64,000 bases of DNA from Thermoanaerobacterium butyriciformans (GTDB lineage Bacteria; Bacillota; Thermoanaerobacteria; Thermoanaerobacterales; Thermoanaerobacteraceae). The translations under genes and the position numbers were made by a program. This document shows, piece by piece, positions 8,824 to 18,192 of this stretch. Numbering within the stretch: the first letter of the stretch is position 1; each line of letters begins with the position of its first letter. A model generated the notes under the pieces. The model did not search any database. It was not told the DNA's origin and saw only the letters and a list, made by a program, of their open reading frames with translations. The DNA is taken from NCBI RefSeq assembly GCF_017874545.1, contig NZ_JAGGLT010000012.1, positions 1 to 64,000 on the forward strand. Reading direction: 5' to 3'.

Positions 8824-11406
8824 ATGAAAACTATAAAAAGATATCGATTGCCAATTGTTTTTATAATTATTGCTGGATGTATCGTTTCGTATATAGCATA
8901 TGTATATTTTCATTATTATGCATTCGAAGCATATAAAAGTGAATTATCAAAATATAGTTATGAGAAAGGCAGCAGTTTTACACCATTAAAAGACAGTAAA
9001 CCTGAAATAGATGGTATGGTTTTGGCTGCCGAAAATGATATTTTGAAATTATATACAAACACAAAGACGACAGAAATTGCTATATACGATAAAAGATCGG
9101 GGCAAATAATCTATTCTAATCCGGTGGATAGAGAAAATGATCAAATTGCAAACAATGTAAATAAGGTAGCTCTCAATTCGCAGTTTACTGTGACCTATTA
9201 TGATTCAAATATGACTGAAAGTACAATGTACAATTACGATTCAAGTGTTATAAAAGGACAGTATAAAGTTGAGTCTATAAAAAATGGTATAAGATACATA
9301 TATTTATTAGGCAACTTAGACAGCCCTACTGGAATTGTACCTAAATATATTACTGAAGAGCGATTAAACAAAGTCTTAAGTAAGCTAAATGAAAATGATG
9401 CAGATATAATTAGATATAACTATATTAAGTCAAAGAACTTAGATGGGTTTTTAGAGCTTACAACTGGTGCATTAAATAATAAAATTGGAATGCAAAAGAT
9501 GAATTCTTTATTTGAAAAAGCTGGTTATACAAGAGAAGATTTTGATGCAGATAATAAAGCTGCAATCAAAGCCGGCGCAAAGATGGAAGAACGTACTACG
9601 TTTAGTATACCTTTAGAATACAGACTTGATGGTGATAAACTAATCGTTTCTATTCCAACTGGGAAAATTGTTGAGACTGGTAGCGGAAAGATTGCAAAAA
9701 TAGATTTATTAAACTATTTTGATGCAGGAAACATGAATGAAATGGGTTATATATTTGTTCCTAATGGTTCAGGATCATTGATTTACTTCAACAATGGCAA
9801 AAAGGTTGAAGAATATAGACAAGACGTTTATGGAGAAGATGATGCAACTAAAACGTATGATGCTGTAGAAAAGACTCAAAAAGTAAGATTGCCTGTATTT
9901 GGAATTAAACATGACAGAAGTGCAGTTTTTGCAGAAATAACAAATGGAGATGCATTAGCCACTATTGTAGCAGGTGTTTCGGGTAATATCAATAGTTATA
10001 ATTATGTATATCCTTCTTTCACATTAAGAGGGACCGAAAAAGTTTCAATGTTTGGAGCTACAGGTGCATCCGCTGATTTGCCATCAGTTGAAAAAAATAT
10101 GTACAATCTTGATATTAATGTTTCATATGCTTTTTTAAATGATGATGATGCAGATTATTCGGGTATGGCTAATTATTACAGAAATGAATTAATTAATAGA
10201 AAAGTTTTGAATAAAAAACAAGATAATAAATCAATACCATTTTATTTGGATATTGTTGGAGGAGTTAAAATACAAAAAAATATACTTGGTATACCTCATA
10301 TGGAAATATTTCCTATGACAACATTTAAGGAAGCCGGCGTTATGATTGATGACTTTATTAAAAATGGAGTTTCTAACATAAAAGTAAATTATTTGGGTTG
10401 GTTTAATGGTGGTTATTATCATGATGTTGCGACGAAGATAAATGTAGTAAAATCACTTGGAGGCAGGAAGGGTTTAGAAGAATTAAATAGCAAATTAAAA
10501 GCATCAGGACAAACCCTGTTTGGAGATGTAGCATTTCAGAAGATTTCATACGAAGCAAAAAATTTTAATTGGAAAATGGAGGCATCAAGATATTATTCTG
10601 GGTACGTTGTATCATTTGGTTTACCCAACCCTGCTACAATGAGAGAAACAGGGGGACTTGGATACTATGAAAATAACTACTATATTCTATCTCCTAAGTT
10701 TTTGATTAGACATGTTTCTCAATTTGATAATGCAATTAAAAGTATAAATATATCTGGAATATCATTAAGGGATTTAGGAGATACATTGTCATCCGATAAA
10801 AGAAGAACGGATGTGATTGATCGTCAAGAAGCAGAAGAAATTGTAATTAATCAAATAAAAGATTTGTCGCAAATTAAAAAAGACATGATGATTCAAGGCG
10901 GAAATATGTATTCTCTAGCATATGCTACTGATTTAGAAAATGTTCCTTCTGTTGACAATAAGTTTTATATAGTAGATGAAGAAGTTCCCTTTTATGAGAT
11001 GGTTGTGCATGGATACGTAAATTATACTGATACGCCGATAAATCTCAATGGTGGTTTTGATAAGCAAGAAACAATACTTCATTTAATTGAATACGGCTTA
11101 TCTCCGCGGTTTACTTTATCGTATAAGGATTCCAGCGAAATGAAATATTCAAGTTTGAATTACTTTTATTCTACGCAGTATAACATATGGATTAAAGATG
11201 CTAGTGATATTTACAAAAAGGTGAATGATGTTCTTAAATGTGTTGCGAATAGTGCAATAGTTGATTTTCAATCTGTTGAACCAGGTGTAAATAAAATATC
11301 ATATGAGAATGGTTATACAATATATGTAAATCATAACGATGAGAGCATAAATATAGGTGGTATAAATGTAGCAGGCAAGAGTTATGTATTAGAGGGGGCT
11401 AAATAA
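8824..11406 (+). CDS. membrane-anchored DUF5696-type protein, glycosidase-like
   Basis: The 860-residue protein starts at the ATG following AGGAGTG; reading from 8764 would add 20 residues overlapping the previous gene. One N-terminal transmembrane helix (about residues 8-29) puts the rest outside. A beta-rich domain (about 55-400) includes RLDGDKLIVSIPTGKIVETG. A region from about 470 looks like a TIM barrel, with SNIKVNYLGWFNGGYYHD, LKASGQTLFGDVAFQ (D568) and ISGISLRDLGDTLSSD (D650, D653). The barrel-strand-like acidic residues resemble retaining glycosidase architectures (GH101/GH36-like), but I cannot confirm a family or catalytic pair. Its stop codon overlaps the start of the next permease by one base. 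It may trim or thread the oligosaccharide for uptake. Confidence 0.7.
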   Translation: MKTIKRYRLPIVFIIIAGCIVSYIAYVYFHYYAFEAYKSELSKYSYEKGSSFTPLKDSKPEIDGMVLAAENDILKLYTNTKTTEIAIYDKRSGQIIYSNPVDRENDQIANNVNKVALNSQFTVTYYDSNMTESTMYNYDSSVIKGQYKVESIKNGIRYIYLLGNLDSPTGIVPKYITEERLNKVLSKLNENDADIIRYNYIKSKNLDGFLELTTGALNNKIGMQKMNSLFEKAGYTREDFDADNKAAIKAGAKMEERTTFSIPLEYRLDGDKLIVSIPTGKIVETGSGKIAKIDLLNYFDAGNMNEMGYIFVPNGSGSLIYFNNGKKVEEYRQDVYGEDDATKTYDAVEKTQKVRLPVFGIKHDRSAVFAEITNGDALATIVAGVSGNINSYNYVYPSFTLRGTEKVSMFGATGASADLPSVEKNMYNLDINVSYAFLNDDDADYSGMANYYRNELINRKVLNKKQDNKSIPFYLDIVGGVKIQKNILGIPHMEIFPMTTFKEAGVMIDDFIKNGVSNIKVNYLGWFNGGYYHDVATKINVVKSLGGRKGLEELNSKLKASGQTLFGDVAFQKISYEAKNFNWKMEASRYYSGYVVSFGLPNPATMRETGGLGYYENNYYILSPKFLIRHVSQFDNAIKSINISGISLRDLGDTLSSDKRRTDVIDRQEAEEIVINQIKDLSQIKKDMMIQGGNMYSLAYATDLENVPSVDNKFYIVDEEVPFYEMVVHGYVNYTDTPINLNGGFDKQETILHLIEYGLSPRFTLSYKDSSEMKYSSLNYFYSTQYNIWIKDASDIYKKVNDVLKCVANSAIVDFQSVEPGVNKISYENGYTIYVNHNDESINIGGINVAGKSYVLEGAK

Positions 11407-12308
11407 TGAACAAGAGGTTAACGCTTAAACAAAGAAATGCTATCGTAGGTTTAACATTTATCTTGCCATGGTTAATAGGCTTTTTGATTTATTATGTAGG
11501 GAGCTTGTTTTTGACGATTCAGTTTTCTCTAAGTAAAGTAATAATAGGCAAGACTGGTGGATATACTACATCATTTATAGGCATTAGTAATTTCAAAAAT
11601 GCTTTGTTAGTAGATCCAAATTTTAATCAGATTTTGGTCAATTCAATCATTGATATATTGATTGATATACCATTCATCATATTTTTTAGTTTGTTTATTG
11701 CGATCTTGTTAAATCAAAAATTTAAAGGTAGAGCTTTTGTTAGAGCAATATTTTTCCTCCCTATTTTGCTGACAGCGGGAGCAGTTCAATCTAGCTTACA
11801 ATTAGCAACACAGCATATTATGGGTGGTGCGAGCGCAATGATGAAAGAATTAACCCCATCTAGTGGAGTAAATGTCAACTATTTTTTAGGCATTTTTCAG
11901 GAACTAGGATTACCCTCTGTTTTAGTTGACTATGTTACAAGTTTGGTGTCTAGGATTTTCGATATTGTGAGGGCTTCAAGTGTGCAGATAATAATATTTA
12001 TTGCAGCTTTACAGTCGATACCTAATTCATTATATGAATCTGCAAAAATAGAAGGTGCTACAAGTTATGAAATTTTCTGGAAAATAACGTTTCCTATGGT
12101 TACCCCTTTAATATTGGCAAATGTTGTTTACACTGTAGTTGACTCATTTGTCAATAGTAATGTAGTTGAACTGGCATTCAATGAAGCCTTTACAAATTAT
12201 AACTATGGACTAAGTGCAGCAATGAGCATATTAAGTACAGTTGCAATACTTTTAATATTAGGGTTAATAACTTTATTTATAAGCAGAAGAACATTTTACT
12301 ACAATTAG
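11406..12308 (+). CDS. sugar ABC transporter permease (MalF-like), second pair
   Basis: The 300-residue integral membrane protein has an ABC permease EAA loop near residue 211 (ESAKIEGATSYEIFWKITFP). The region between its second and fourth helices (about 135-170) is longer and more polar than in the first pair. Its start overlaps the preceding stop codon, so it is translated with the DUF5696 gene. With the next gene it forms a second permease heterodimer in the locus. Confidence 0.9.
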   Translation: MNKRLTLKQRNAIVGLTFILPWLIGFLIYYVGSLFLTIQFSLSKVIIGKTGGYTTSFIGISNFKNALLVDPNFNQILVNSIIDILIDIPFIIFFSLFIAILLNQKFKGRAFVRAIFFLPILLTAGAVQSSLQLATQHIMGGASAMMKELTPSSGVNVNYFLGIFQELGLPSVLVDYVTSLVSRIFDIVRASSVQIIIFIAALQSIPNSLYESAKIEGATSYEIFWKITFPMVTPLILANVVYTVVDSFVNSNVVELAFNEAFTNYNYGLSAAMSILSTVAILLILGLITLFISRRTFYYN

Positions 12309-12324
12309 AAAGGAGGAAACTGAT

Positions 12325-13314
12325 TTGCCAATCAGCATTATAAAGGCATATGTAAAAAAATTTGATAAAATCACTATAGATTCTAATACATTGTCAAAGT
12401 ATTATGGTAAGCTAAAAGGTTGGCTTTTTACGTTGTTTAAATTTGCAATATTGTTAGGTTTATCATACATAATATTAGGACCACTAATAAATATATTCAG
12501 TAATTCGTTTTTTTCATCAGAGGATGTATATAATCCCGCAGTTTTTATGATACCTATAAAACCTACTTTAAATAACTACCATTTGGCTTTATTGAGATTA
12601 GATTATTTTAGTACGTTAGGGCATACGTTAATATATATTATAACTATTACATTGATACAGATATTAATTACATCTATGGTAGGATATGGTTTTGCACGAT
12701 TTGATTTTCCTTTAAAAAATCTCCTATTCGGTTGTGTGATAATTACTATAGTTTTGCCTACACATACGATTATGTTACCTCTGTATCAGCATTTTAGAAA
12801 TTGGGATCTTTTAGGTGTATTTAGATTATTAGGTATGAAACCTATTAACCTACTTTCATCTGAAACGCCAATGTACTTAATGACGATATTTGGAACGGGA
12901 TTGAGATCTGGACTATTTATTTATATATTCAGACAATTCTTCAGAGGTTTACCAAAAGAGCTTGAAGAAGCGGCGTTTATAGATGGAGCTGGTCCATGGT
13001 ATACGTTTTTTAGGATAATGTTAGTAAATGCTATGCCAGCAGTGATTACAGTAGCTGTATTTTCTATGGTATGGCAGTACAATGATACATTTTATTCTCA
13101 ATTATTTACTATGCCAACAGATCATATATTGACACTTAGATTATCTACAATTCAAGCAACATTGGAATTTATTGATGAGATAAAAGATCCAATGGTATCA
13201 CAGCTGGCTGTGTATGCAGGTACAATTCTAATAATTTTACCAATATTAGTAATATATTTATTGATGCAGAAGTATTTGGTAGAAGGTATAGAGAGAAGCG
13301 GCATCGTCGGTTAA
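12325..13314 (+). CDS. sugar ABC transporter permease (MalG-like), second pair
   Basis: The 329-residue membrane protein has an EAA loop near residue 215 (EEAAFIDGAGPWYTFFRIML). The start is a TTG eight bases after AGGAGG. The cytoplasmic N-terminus is unusually long (about 45 residues) before the first helix. It is the partner of the preceding permease and is followed by a gap with a strong hairpin before the second binding protein. Confidence 0.9.
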   Translation: MPISIIKAYVKKFDKITIDSNTLSKYYGKLKGWLFTLFKFAILLGLSYIILGPLINIFSNSFFSSEDVYNPAVFMIPIKPTLNNYHLALLRLDYFSTLGHTLIYIITITLIQILITSMVGYGFARFDFPLKNLLFGCVIITIVLPTHTIMLPLYQHFRNWDLLGVFRLLGMKPINLLSSETPMYLMTIFGTGLRSGLFIYIFRQFFRGLPKELEEAAFIDGAGPWYTFFRIMLVNAMPAVITVAVFSMVWQYNDTFYSQLFTMPTDHILTLRLSTIQATLEFIDEIKDPMVSQLAVYAGTILIILPILVIYLLMQKYLVEGIERSGIVG

Positions 13315-13324
13315 TTTAAGTTGA

Positions 13325-13395
13325 TTTTCAAGGATCTTTACTTGCCATATAAACTATAAGATAAGCTAGTGGTAAGTAAAGAAATCCTTTGAAAA
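13325..13395 (+). promoter_or_regulatory. long intercistronic hairpin without a T-run
   Basis: About 22 bases on each side pair (ttttcaaggatctttacttg and its near complement ending cctttgaaaa), with a 22-base loop and no poly-T tail. A small second hairpin (gcataac/gttatgc, about 13402-13424) follows. Such elements between permease and binding-protein genes commonly protect mRNA 3' ends and allow the binding protein to be made in excess; that function is inferred here. Confidence 0.6.
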
Positions 13396-13454
13396 TATAG
13401 GCATAACAAAAATATATGTTATGCTGATTAATCAAATAAGAGGAGGTTTTAAAA

Positions 13455-14924
13455 ATGAGTAAGATGAGTAAGAGGCTCATCGCGGTATTTTTAGCATTAG
13501 TCTTAATTTTCTCACTTGCAGGGTGTTCTAACAGCAACAGTACTAAGACAAGTGATAAGACGACATCAACGACAACTGATAACAATTCGACTACAAAAAC
13601 TGAAGCAAAACAGGACGAAAGAGATGTACGCTATCCAGCATTTGACTTTGGTGGTAGGACTATAAAAGTCGGCTTGTGGTGGGACTATTATTATGACAGT
13701 GACAATACCAGCATAAATGATGATCCAAATCTTAGCAATGCAAAAACTGCACAGATGAGATTAGACAATGTAAGGAGAATAGAGAAAAAATACAATGTAA
13801 AGATTAAATTTGAAAATTTAACTTGGGATGGTATTATAAAAAGCATAAATACATCAATACCTGCTGGGACCCCTGAGTGCGATATTTACTTGACGGATTT
13901 GCAATTTGGCATTCCTGCAGTAGCCCATGGATTAGCTCAGGATTTAAGCAAAATTGCACCTAAAAATAGTGACTTATTTACTGACAATAAAATAGTCAGA
14001 CCTTTGAAAGTAAATGGAGGAACTTATTTATTTCAAGAGCAGGGATTGCAGACGAGTGGAATATTCTTAGGGTACAATGCTACTATGATAAAAGAATTAG
14101 GATTGGAAGACCCGCAAGAACTGTATAAGAATGGCCAATGGACATGGGATAAATTCGAGGAGTATGCACGCAAAGGAACAAGAGATACAAATGGCGATGG
14201 AGCAGTAGATGTATATGGATTCGGTGGAGTCTTTACTGATTTAGTTAATGGATTGTTGATGAATAATGGTGGCTCAATAGCTGCTACTAAGACTGAAGGA
14301 TTAAGTTCAAAGCCTACGATGGAGACACTAGATTTTATAAATAAATTATACAATGTAGATCATTCTGCTAGACCTTGGAATACACAAGATTGGAATGATA
14401 ATTTGTTAGCATGGTCATCAGGAAAAGTTATGTTCTGGACTGCTCAAGCATGGCTATTAAAGCAAGAAGCAGATAAAGCATCTTCTAATGGCGGCTCTGG
14501 ATTGCCATTTGATTACAAAATAGTTCCATACCCAGTTGGACCCAGTGGTGATGGCAAAATATACAGTCCTGTACAAGGAAACTGGTATATGATACCTGTT
14601 GGGGTAAAAGACGCAGATAAGGTATATCAAGTATTTGAGGATTTCTTGGATTGGTACAATGGAGATACAAGTCTAAGAGATGATCCTACATGGTTTGAAA
14701 GCTGCTTCCAAAACGAAGATGATGTGAAATTAGCTTTAGATTGTGATCAAAACCAAAAGCTTGACATATGGTCATCATTGTCAAGTTCAGGATTTGATTT
14801 TGGTGCAACGATTTGGCAGCCAATTATAGTAGATAAGAAAAGTACTGTTGCACAAGCAGTAGAAGCTGCAAAACCAGTTTTGCAAGGTGCATTGGATAAA
14901 TTCTGGAGTGGCAGTCAGCAATAA
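13455..14924 (+). CDS. extracellular solute-binding lipoprotein (family 1), second binding protein
   Basis: The 489-residue protein has a lipoprotein signal (residues 1-24, lipobox LAGC). A Ser/Thr/Asn/Asp-rich linker and a family-1 sugar-binding domain follow (RTIKVGLWWDYYYDS, FQEQGLQTSGIFLGYNATMI, KNGQWTWDKFEEYA, KVMFWTAQAW, SPVQGNWYMIPVG). ATG follows AGGAGG by eight bases. It most likely serves the second permease pair. The aromatic residues typical of sugar stacking are frequent. Together with the 969-residue protein upstream, the locus has two binding proteins of quite different architecture. Confidence 0.92.
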   Translation: MSKMSKRLIAVFLALVLIFSLAGCSNSNSTKTSDKTTSTTTDNNSTTKTEAKQDERDVRYPAFDFGGRTIKVGLWWDYYYDSDNTSINDDPNLSNAKTAQMRLDNVRRIEKKYNVKIKFENLTWDGIIKSINTSIPAGTPECDIYLTDLQFGIPAVAHGLAQDLSKIAPKNSDLFTDNKIVRPLKVNGGTYLFQEQGLQTSGIFLGYNATMIKELGLEDPQELYKNGQWTWDKFEEYARKGTRDTNGDGAVDVYGFGGVFTDLVNGLLMNNGGSIAATKTEGLSSKPTMETLDFINKLYNVDHSARPWNTQDWNDNLLAWSSGKVMFWTAQAWLLKQEADKASSNGGSGLPFDYKIVPYPVGPSGDGKIYSPVQGNWYMIPVGVKDADKVYQVFEDFLDWYNGDTSLRDDPTWFESCFQNEDDVKLALDCDQNQKLDIWSSLSSSGFDFGATIWQPIIVDKKSTVAQAVEAAKPVLQGALDKFWSGSQQ

Positions 14925-14948
14925 ATTAAAACTTCAAAAGATATTGAA

Positions 14949-15003
14949 GGTTATAGTGCCAATAAGCAACCCCAATATTGTGGCACTATAACCATTATTT
15001 TTG
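14949..15003 (+). terminator. strong hairpin terminator after the second binding protein
   Basis: A perfect 13-bp stem (ggttatagtgcca with tggcactataacc), a 19-base loop, then attatttttgtg. It may reduce rather than stop transcription into the mannanase gene, since no clear separate promoter is visible before 15061. Confidence 0.75.
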
Positions 15004-15060
15004 TGTATGTTAGATATTATATTGAATTTAGCACAAAAATTCAAAATTAGGGGAATAGAT

Positions 15061-16608
15061 ATGAAAAAGTTTTGTATTCTTCTGATGTGCATTATCGTTC
15101 TTATAAGTGGGTGCAAATTTAATTCAGTGACATCAAGTGGAAAGGATATTGAAAACAAAAAAAGTGCAGTTGTAGAGAAAAACACTGAAAGTACAGAAAA
15201 TGTAGGAGACTTTGAATTATATTTGGAGGCTGAAGATAATGCAGCTGTTACTGGCAATGTAAGGAAGGGAAATAGTGTAAAAGGATATTCAGGCAGTGGC
15301 TATCTAGATGGCTTAGAAAATGATAGTGATACAATTAGTTTTAATGTTCGTATACCAAAGGACGATTTTTATGACATAGATTTCATTAGTGCAAGTTATG
15401 ATGGTTATAAAGAGAATAATGTATATTTAGATGGCGATTTGATTGGAGTATCAAAGGTTACTGGTACTGAATTTCAGGATTCTGTGCTAAAAAGAATATT
15501 TTTAAGGGCAGGTCAGCATGTTATAAAAATGACAAAAAACTGGGGGTGGATTAGACTGGATGCTTTGAAAATAACTAAATCTAAAAGATTTGATGAAGGC
15601 ATTTATAAAGTATCAAATAAACTGGTAGATCCAAAAGCTACTGAAAGTACTAGAAAACTGATGCAGTACTTAGTAGATATGTATGGCAAAGAGATTATAT
15701 CAGGACAATATGCAGACAAAGGAGTAAATAGCCCAGAATTTCAAGCTATTAAGCAGGCAACAGGAAAGATGCCAGCAATATTAGGATTAGACTTTATAGA
15801 CTATACACCATCGAGAGTAGCTCACGGTACAGTTGGAAAATCTGTTGACTATGCAATAGAATTTAATAAATTAGGCGGAATAGTAACATTTTGCTGGCAT
15901 TGGAATGCGCCAGAGCCTTATTTATACAATACGGAAAGTGAACCTTGGTGGAAAGGATTTTATACAGAAGGAACAAATATAAATTTGGAAGCCATAATGG
16001 ACGGAAGAGATAAAAAAGGCTATGAATTATTGTTACAAGATATAGATGTAATAGCTAAGCAATTGAAAAGATTGCAGGATGCTGATGTTCCAGTATTGTG
16101 GAGGCCACTTCATGAGGCCAGCGGAGGTTGGTTTTGGTGGGGTGCATCTGGGCCAGATGCTTATATTAAGCTATATAGACTTCTTTTTGATCGTCTTACA
16201 AGCGTTTATGGTATACATAATTTAATATGGGTGTGGAATGGGCAAGACCCTAAATGGTATCCAGGTGATCAGTATGTAGACATTATAGGTATAGATATTT
16301 ACCCGGGAGAGAAAGTATATAATTCTCAATCTGCAAAATTTAATGAAATATTGGAATGGACTAAGTCTAAGAAAATAATAACCATGTCTGAAAACGGGTG
16401 CCTATTTGATCCTGATTTAGCTTTTAGAGATGATGCTAAATGGTCATACTTTAGCACATGGCAGGGAGAATTCGTTACTTTAAATAATACAAATACATTA
16501 TCAGAAAAATACACAGAAAAATATATGTTTCAAAAAGTGTATAATAGCGATAAAGTTATAACATTAGATGAATTGCCAAATTTAAAAAAATATGGCGACA
16601 ATAAATGA
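15061..16608 (+). CDS. beta-mannanase, glycoside hydrolase family 26, lipoprotein with CBM35-like domain
   Basis: The 515-residue protein has a lipobox (ISGC) after a short signal peptide. A CBM6/CBM35-like module follows at about 42-175 (LYLEAEDNAAVTGN, GYSGSGYLDG, WIRLDALKI). The GH26 catalytic domain lies at about 190-515. The acid/base glutamate is E352 in WRPLHEASGGWFWWG, and the nucleophile is E444 in TMSENG; both sit in the context expected for GH26 mannanases. ATG at 15061 follows AGGGGAATAG; reading from 15001 would add residues before the signal peptide. It would cut beta-1,4-mannan or glucomannan at the cell surface and feed the transporters encoded upstream. Confidence 0.93.
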   Translation: MKKFCILLMCIIVLISGCKFNSVTSSGKDIENKKSAVVEKNTESTENVGDFELYLEAEDNAAVTGNVRKGNSVKGYSGSGYLDGLENDSDTISFNVRIPKDDFYDIDFISASYDGYKENNVYLDGDLIGVSKVTGTEFQDSVLKRIFLRAGQHVIKMTKNWGWIRLDALKITKSKRFDEGIYKVSNKLVDPKATESTRKLMQYLVDMYGKEIISGQYADKGVNSPEFQAIKQATGKMPAILGLDFIDYTPSRVAHGTVGKSVDYAIEFNKLGGIVTFCWHWNAPEPYLYNTESEPWWKGFYTEGTNINLEAIMDGRDKKGYELLLQDIDVIAKQLKRLQDADVPVLWRPLHEASGGWFWWGASGPDAYIKLYRLLFDRLTSVYGIHNLIWVWNGQDPKWYPGDQYVDIIGIDIYPGEKVYNSQSAKFNEILEWTKSKKIITMSENGCLFDPDLAFRDDAKWSYFSTWQGEFVTLNNTNTLSEKYTEKYMFQKVYNSDKVITLDELPNLKKYGDNK

Positions 16609-16614
16609 GCATGT

Positions 16615-16646
16615 AGAGGCGGTTTTTTTATAAACTGCCTCTTTTA
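16615..16646 (+). terminator. terminator after the mannanase gene
   Basis: agaggcggttt pairs with aaactgcctct (one G-U), followed by ttttaag. This closes the polysaccharide locus. Confidence 0.8.
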
Positions 16647-16651
16647 AGTTC

Positions 16652-16680
16652 TGGATTTATGATTTTCTCAAAGGTATAAT
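16652..16680 (+). promoter_or_regulatory. candidate promoter of the rRNA methyltransferase gene
   Basis: TGGATT, 17 bases, then a perfect TATAAT, about 30 bases before the start codon. The -35 box is weak. Confidence 0.4.
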
Positions 16681-16709
16681 ATAAAAGAAAAAAATTTTAT
16701 GGTGATGAA

Positions 16710-18074
16710 ATGATTATGAAAATTAAAGAAGACTTTGTAAATAAGATGAGATTTCTGTTAAAAGATGATTTCGAGAAGTTTATGATGGAATATGAAAAAG
16801 AGCCTTATAGGGGACTTAGAGTCAATACGCTAAAGATTTCTGTTGATGAGTTTTTAAGGATTTCTCCATTTAGATTGATATCTGTACCATGGTGTGATAC
16901 AGGATTTTACTATGATCAAAATGATAAACCAGGAAAGCATTATTACCACGATGCTGGTTTATTTTATATTCAGGAACCGAGCGCTATGGCGGTAGTAGAA
17001 GCATTGAATCCTGTGCCAGGGGATATCGTATTAGATTTAAGTGCGGCGCCAGGAGGTAAATCTACACACATAGCTTCAAAGCTCAATGGGGAAGGCTTAT
17101 TAGTATCAAATGAGATTAATTCCAAGAGAGTAAAAGTTCTTGCAGAAAACATTGAAAGGATTGGTATAAGAAATGCTGTTATTTTAAATGAGTCACCAGA
17201 AAAACTTGAAAAGACATTTAAAGATTATTTTGATAAAATACTTGTTGATGCCCCATGTTCTGGCGAAGGAATGTTCAGAAAAGATGAAACGGCAAGAGAT
17301 GAATGGTCTTTGGAAAATGTGTTAAGCTGTGCCTATCGCCAGAAAAAGATATTGGATAGTGCATCATGCATGTTAAAGCCTGGTGGAATAATGGTATATT
17401 CAACGTGTACATTTTCTCCGGAAGAAAATGAAGGTGTAATCGACTATTTTCTAAAAAATCACAGCGACTTTGAATTAATAGAAATTTATAAGCATAAGGG
17501 ATTTGATAATGGACATCCAGAATGGGCCAATGGATGCAGTGACTTAAGAAAATGTGTAAGGCTTTGGCCACACTTATTAAAAGGCGAAGGTCATTTTATA
17601 GCTAAACTCAGAAAAAATGGCAGCTATGATAAGAGCAGCAATAGCAAAGTAAAATTTAAACAAAGAAAGGGATTTGTTGACAAACTATTTTACGATTTTA
17701 TTGACAATTATCTCAATATAGATGTGGAAAAATTGAATTTACAAGAGATGGGTGATCATGTTTATCATATTCCTGAAGAAACGATGGACTTATCTGGAAT
17801 AAAAGTGTATAGATGTGGATTTGATCTGGGACAGTTAAAAAAAGGAAGATTTGAGCCATCTCATTGGCTGGCAATGGCTTTAAAAAAAGATGAGACCAAG
17901 AGAATTTATAATTTGAGGGCTAATGAAATAGAATCATATATTCATGGTGAAACATTAAATATCGATATCGATGATGGATGGGTACTTCTTTTAATTGATG
18001 GCTATTCAATTGGTTGGGGAAGAGCAGTTAAAGGAGTATTAAAAAACTATTATCCTAAAGGCTTAAGAAAATAA
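16710..18074 (+). CDS. RsmB/RsmF-family rRNA (cytosine-5) methyltransferase
   Basis: The 454-residue protein has the NOL1/NOP2/Sun methyltransferase core. The SAM loop is DLSAAPGGKSTHIASKL (about 110-127). The two motif cysteines are C183 (DAPCSGEGMF) and C233 (YSTCTF), the latter being the usual nucleophile. An N-terminal RsmF-like segment recognises the substrate, and a C-terminal PUA-like region spans about 300-454 (HWLAMAL, WVLLLIDGYSIGWGRAVKG). It methylates cytosine in 16S rRNA; the exact position cannot be told from sequence. ATG at 16710 and 16716 are both possible. Single-gene unit with its own terminator. Confidence 0.9.
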   Translation: MIMKIKEDFVNKMRFLLKDDFEKFMMEYEKEPYRGLRVNTLKISVDEFLRISPFRLISVPWCDTGFYYDQNDKPGKHYYHDAGLFYIQEPSAMAVVEALNPVPGDIVLDLSAAPGGKSTHIASKLNGEGLLVSNEINSKRVKVLAENIERIGIRNAVILNESPEKLEKTFKDYFDKILVDAPCSGEGMFRKDETARDEWSLENVLSCAYRQKKILDSASCMLKPGGIMVYSTCTFSPEENEGVIDYFLKNHSDFELIEIYKHKGFDNGHPEWANGCSDLRKCVRLWPHLLKGEGHFIAKLRKNGSYDKSSNSKVKFKQRKGFVDKLFYDFIDNYLNIDVEKLNLQEMGDHVYHIPEETMDLSGIKVYRCGFDLGQLKKGRFEPSHWLAMALKKDETKRIYNLRANEIESYIHGETLNIDIDDGWVLLLIDGYSIGWGRAVKGVLKNYYPKGLRK

Positions 18075-18085
18075 AATAAATTTTT

Positions 18086-18127
18086 AAAACAAGGTACATA
18101 ATAATATTTACCTTGTTTTTATTTTTA
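18086..18127 (+). terminator. terminator after the rRNA methyltransferase gene
   Basis: aaaacaaggta pairs with taccttgtttt, followed by a T-rich tail. Confidence 0.85.
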
Positions 18128-18148
18128 TGAGAAAAAAATAATAGGAAA

Positions 18149-18176
18149 TTGGGAATAATAATTTTGTCACTATATT
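18149..18176 (+). promoter_or_regulatory. candidate promoter of the cyclic glucan synthase gene
   Basis: TTGGGA, 16 bases, TATATT, ending about 17 bases before the GTG start codon. Confidence 0.5.
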
Positions 18177-18192
18177 TTGGGATAAAGGAGAT

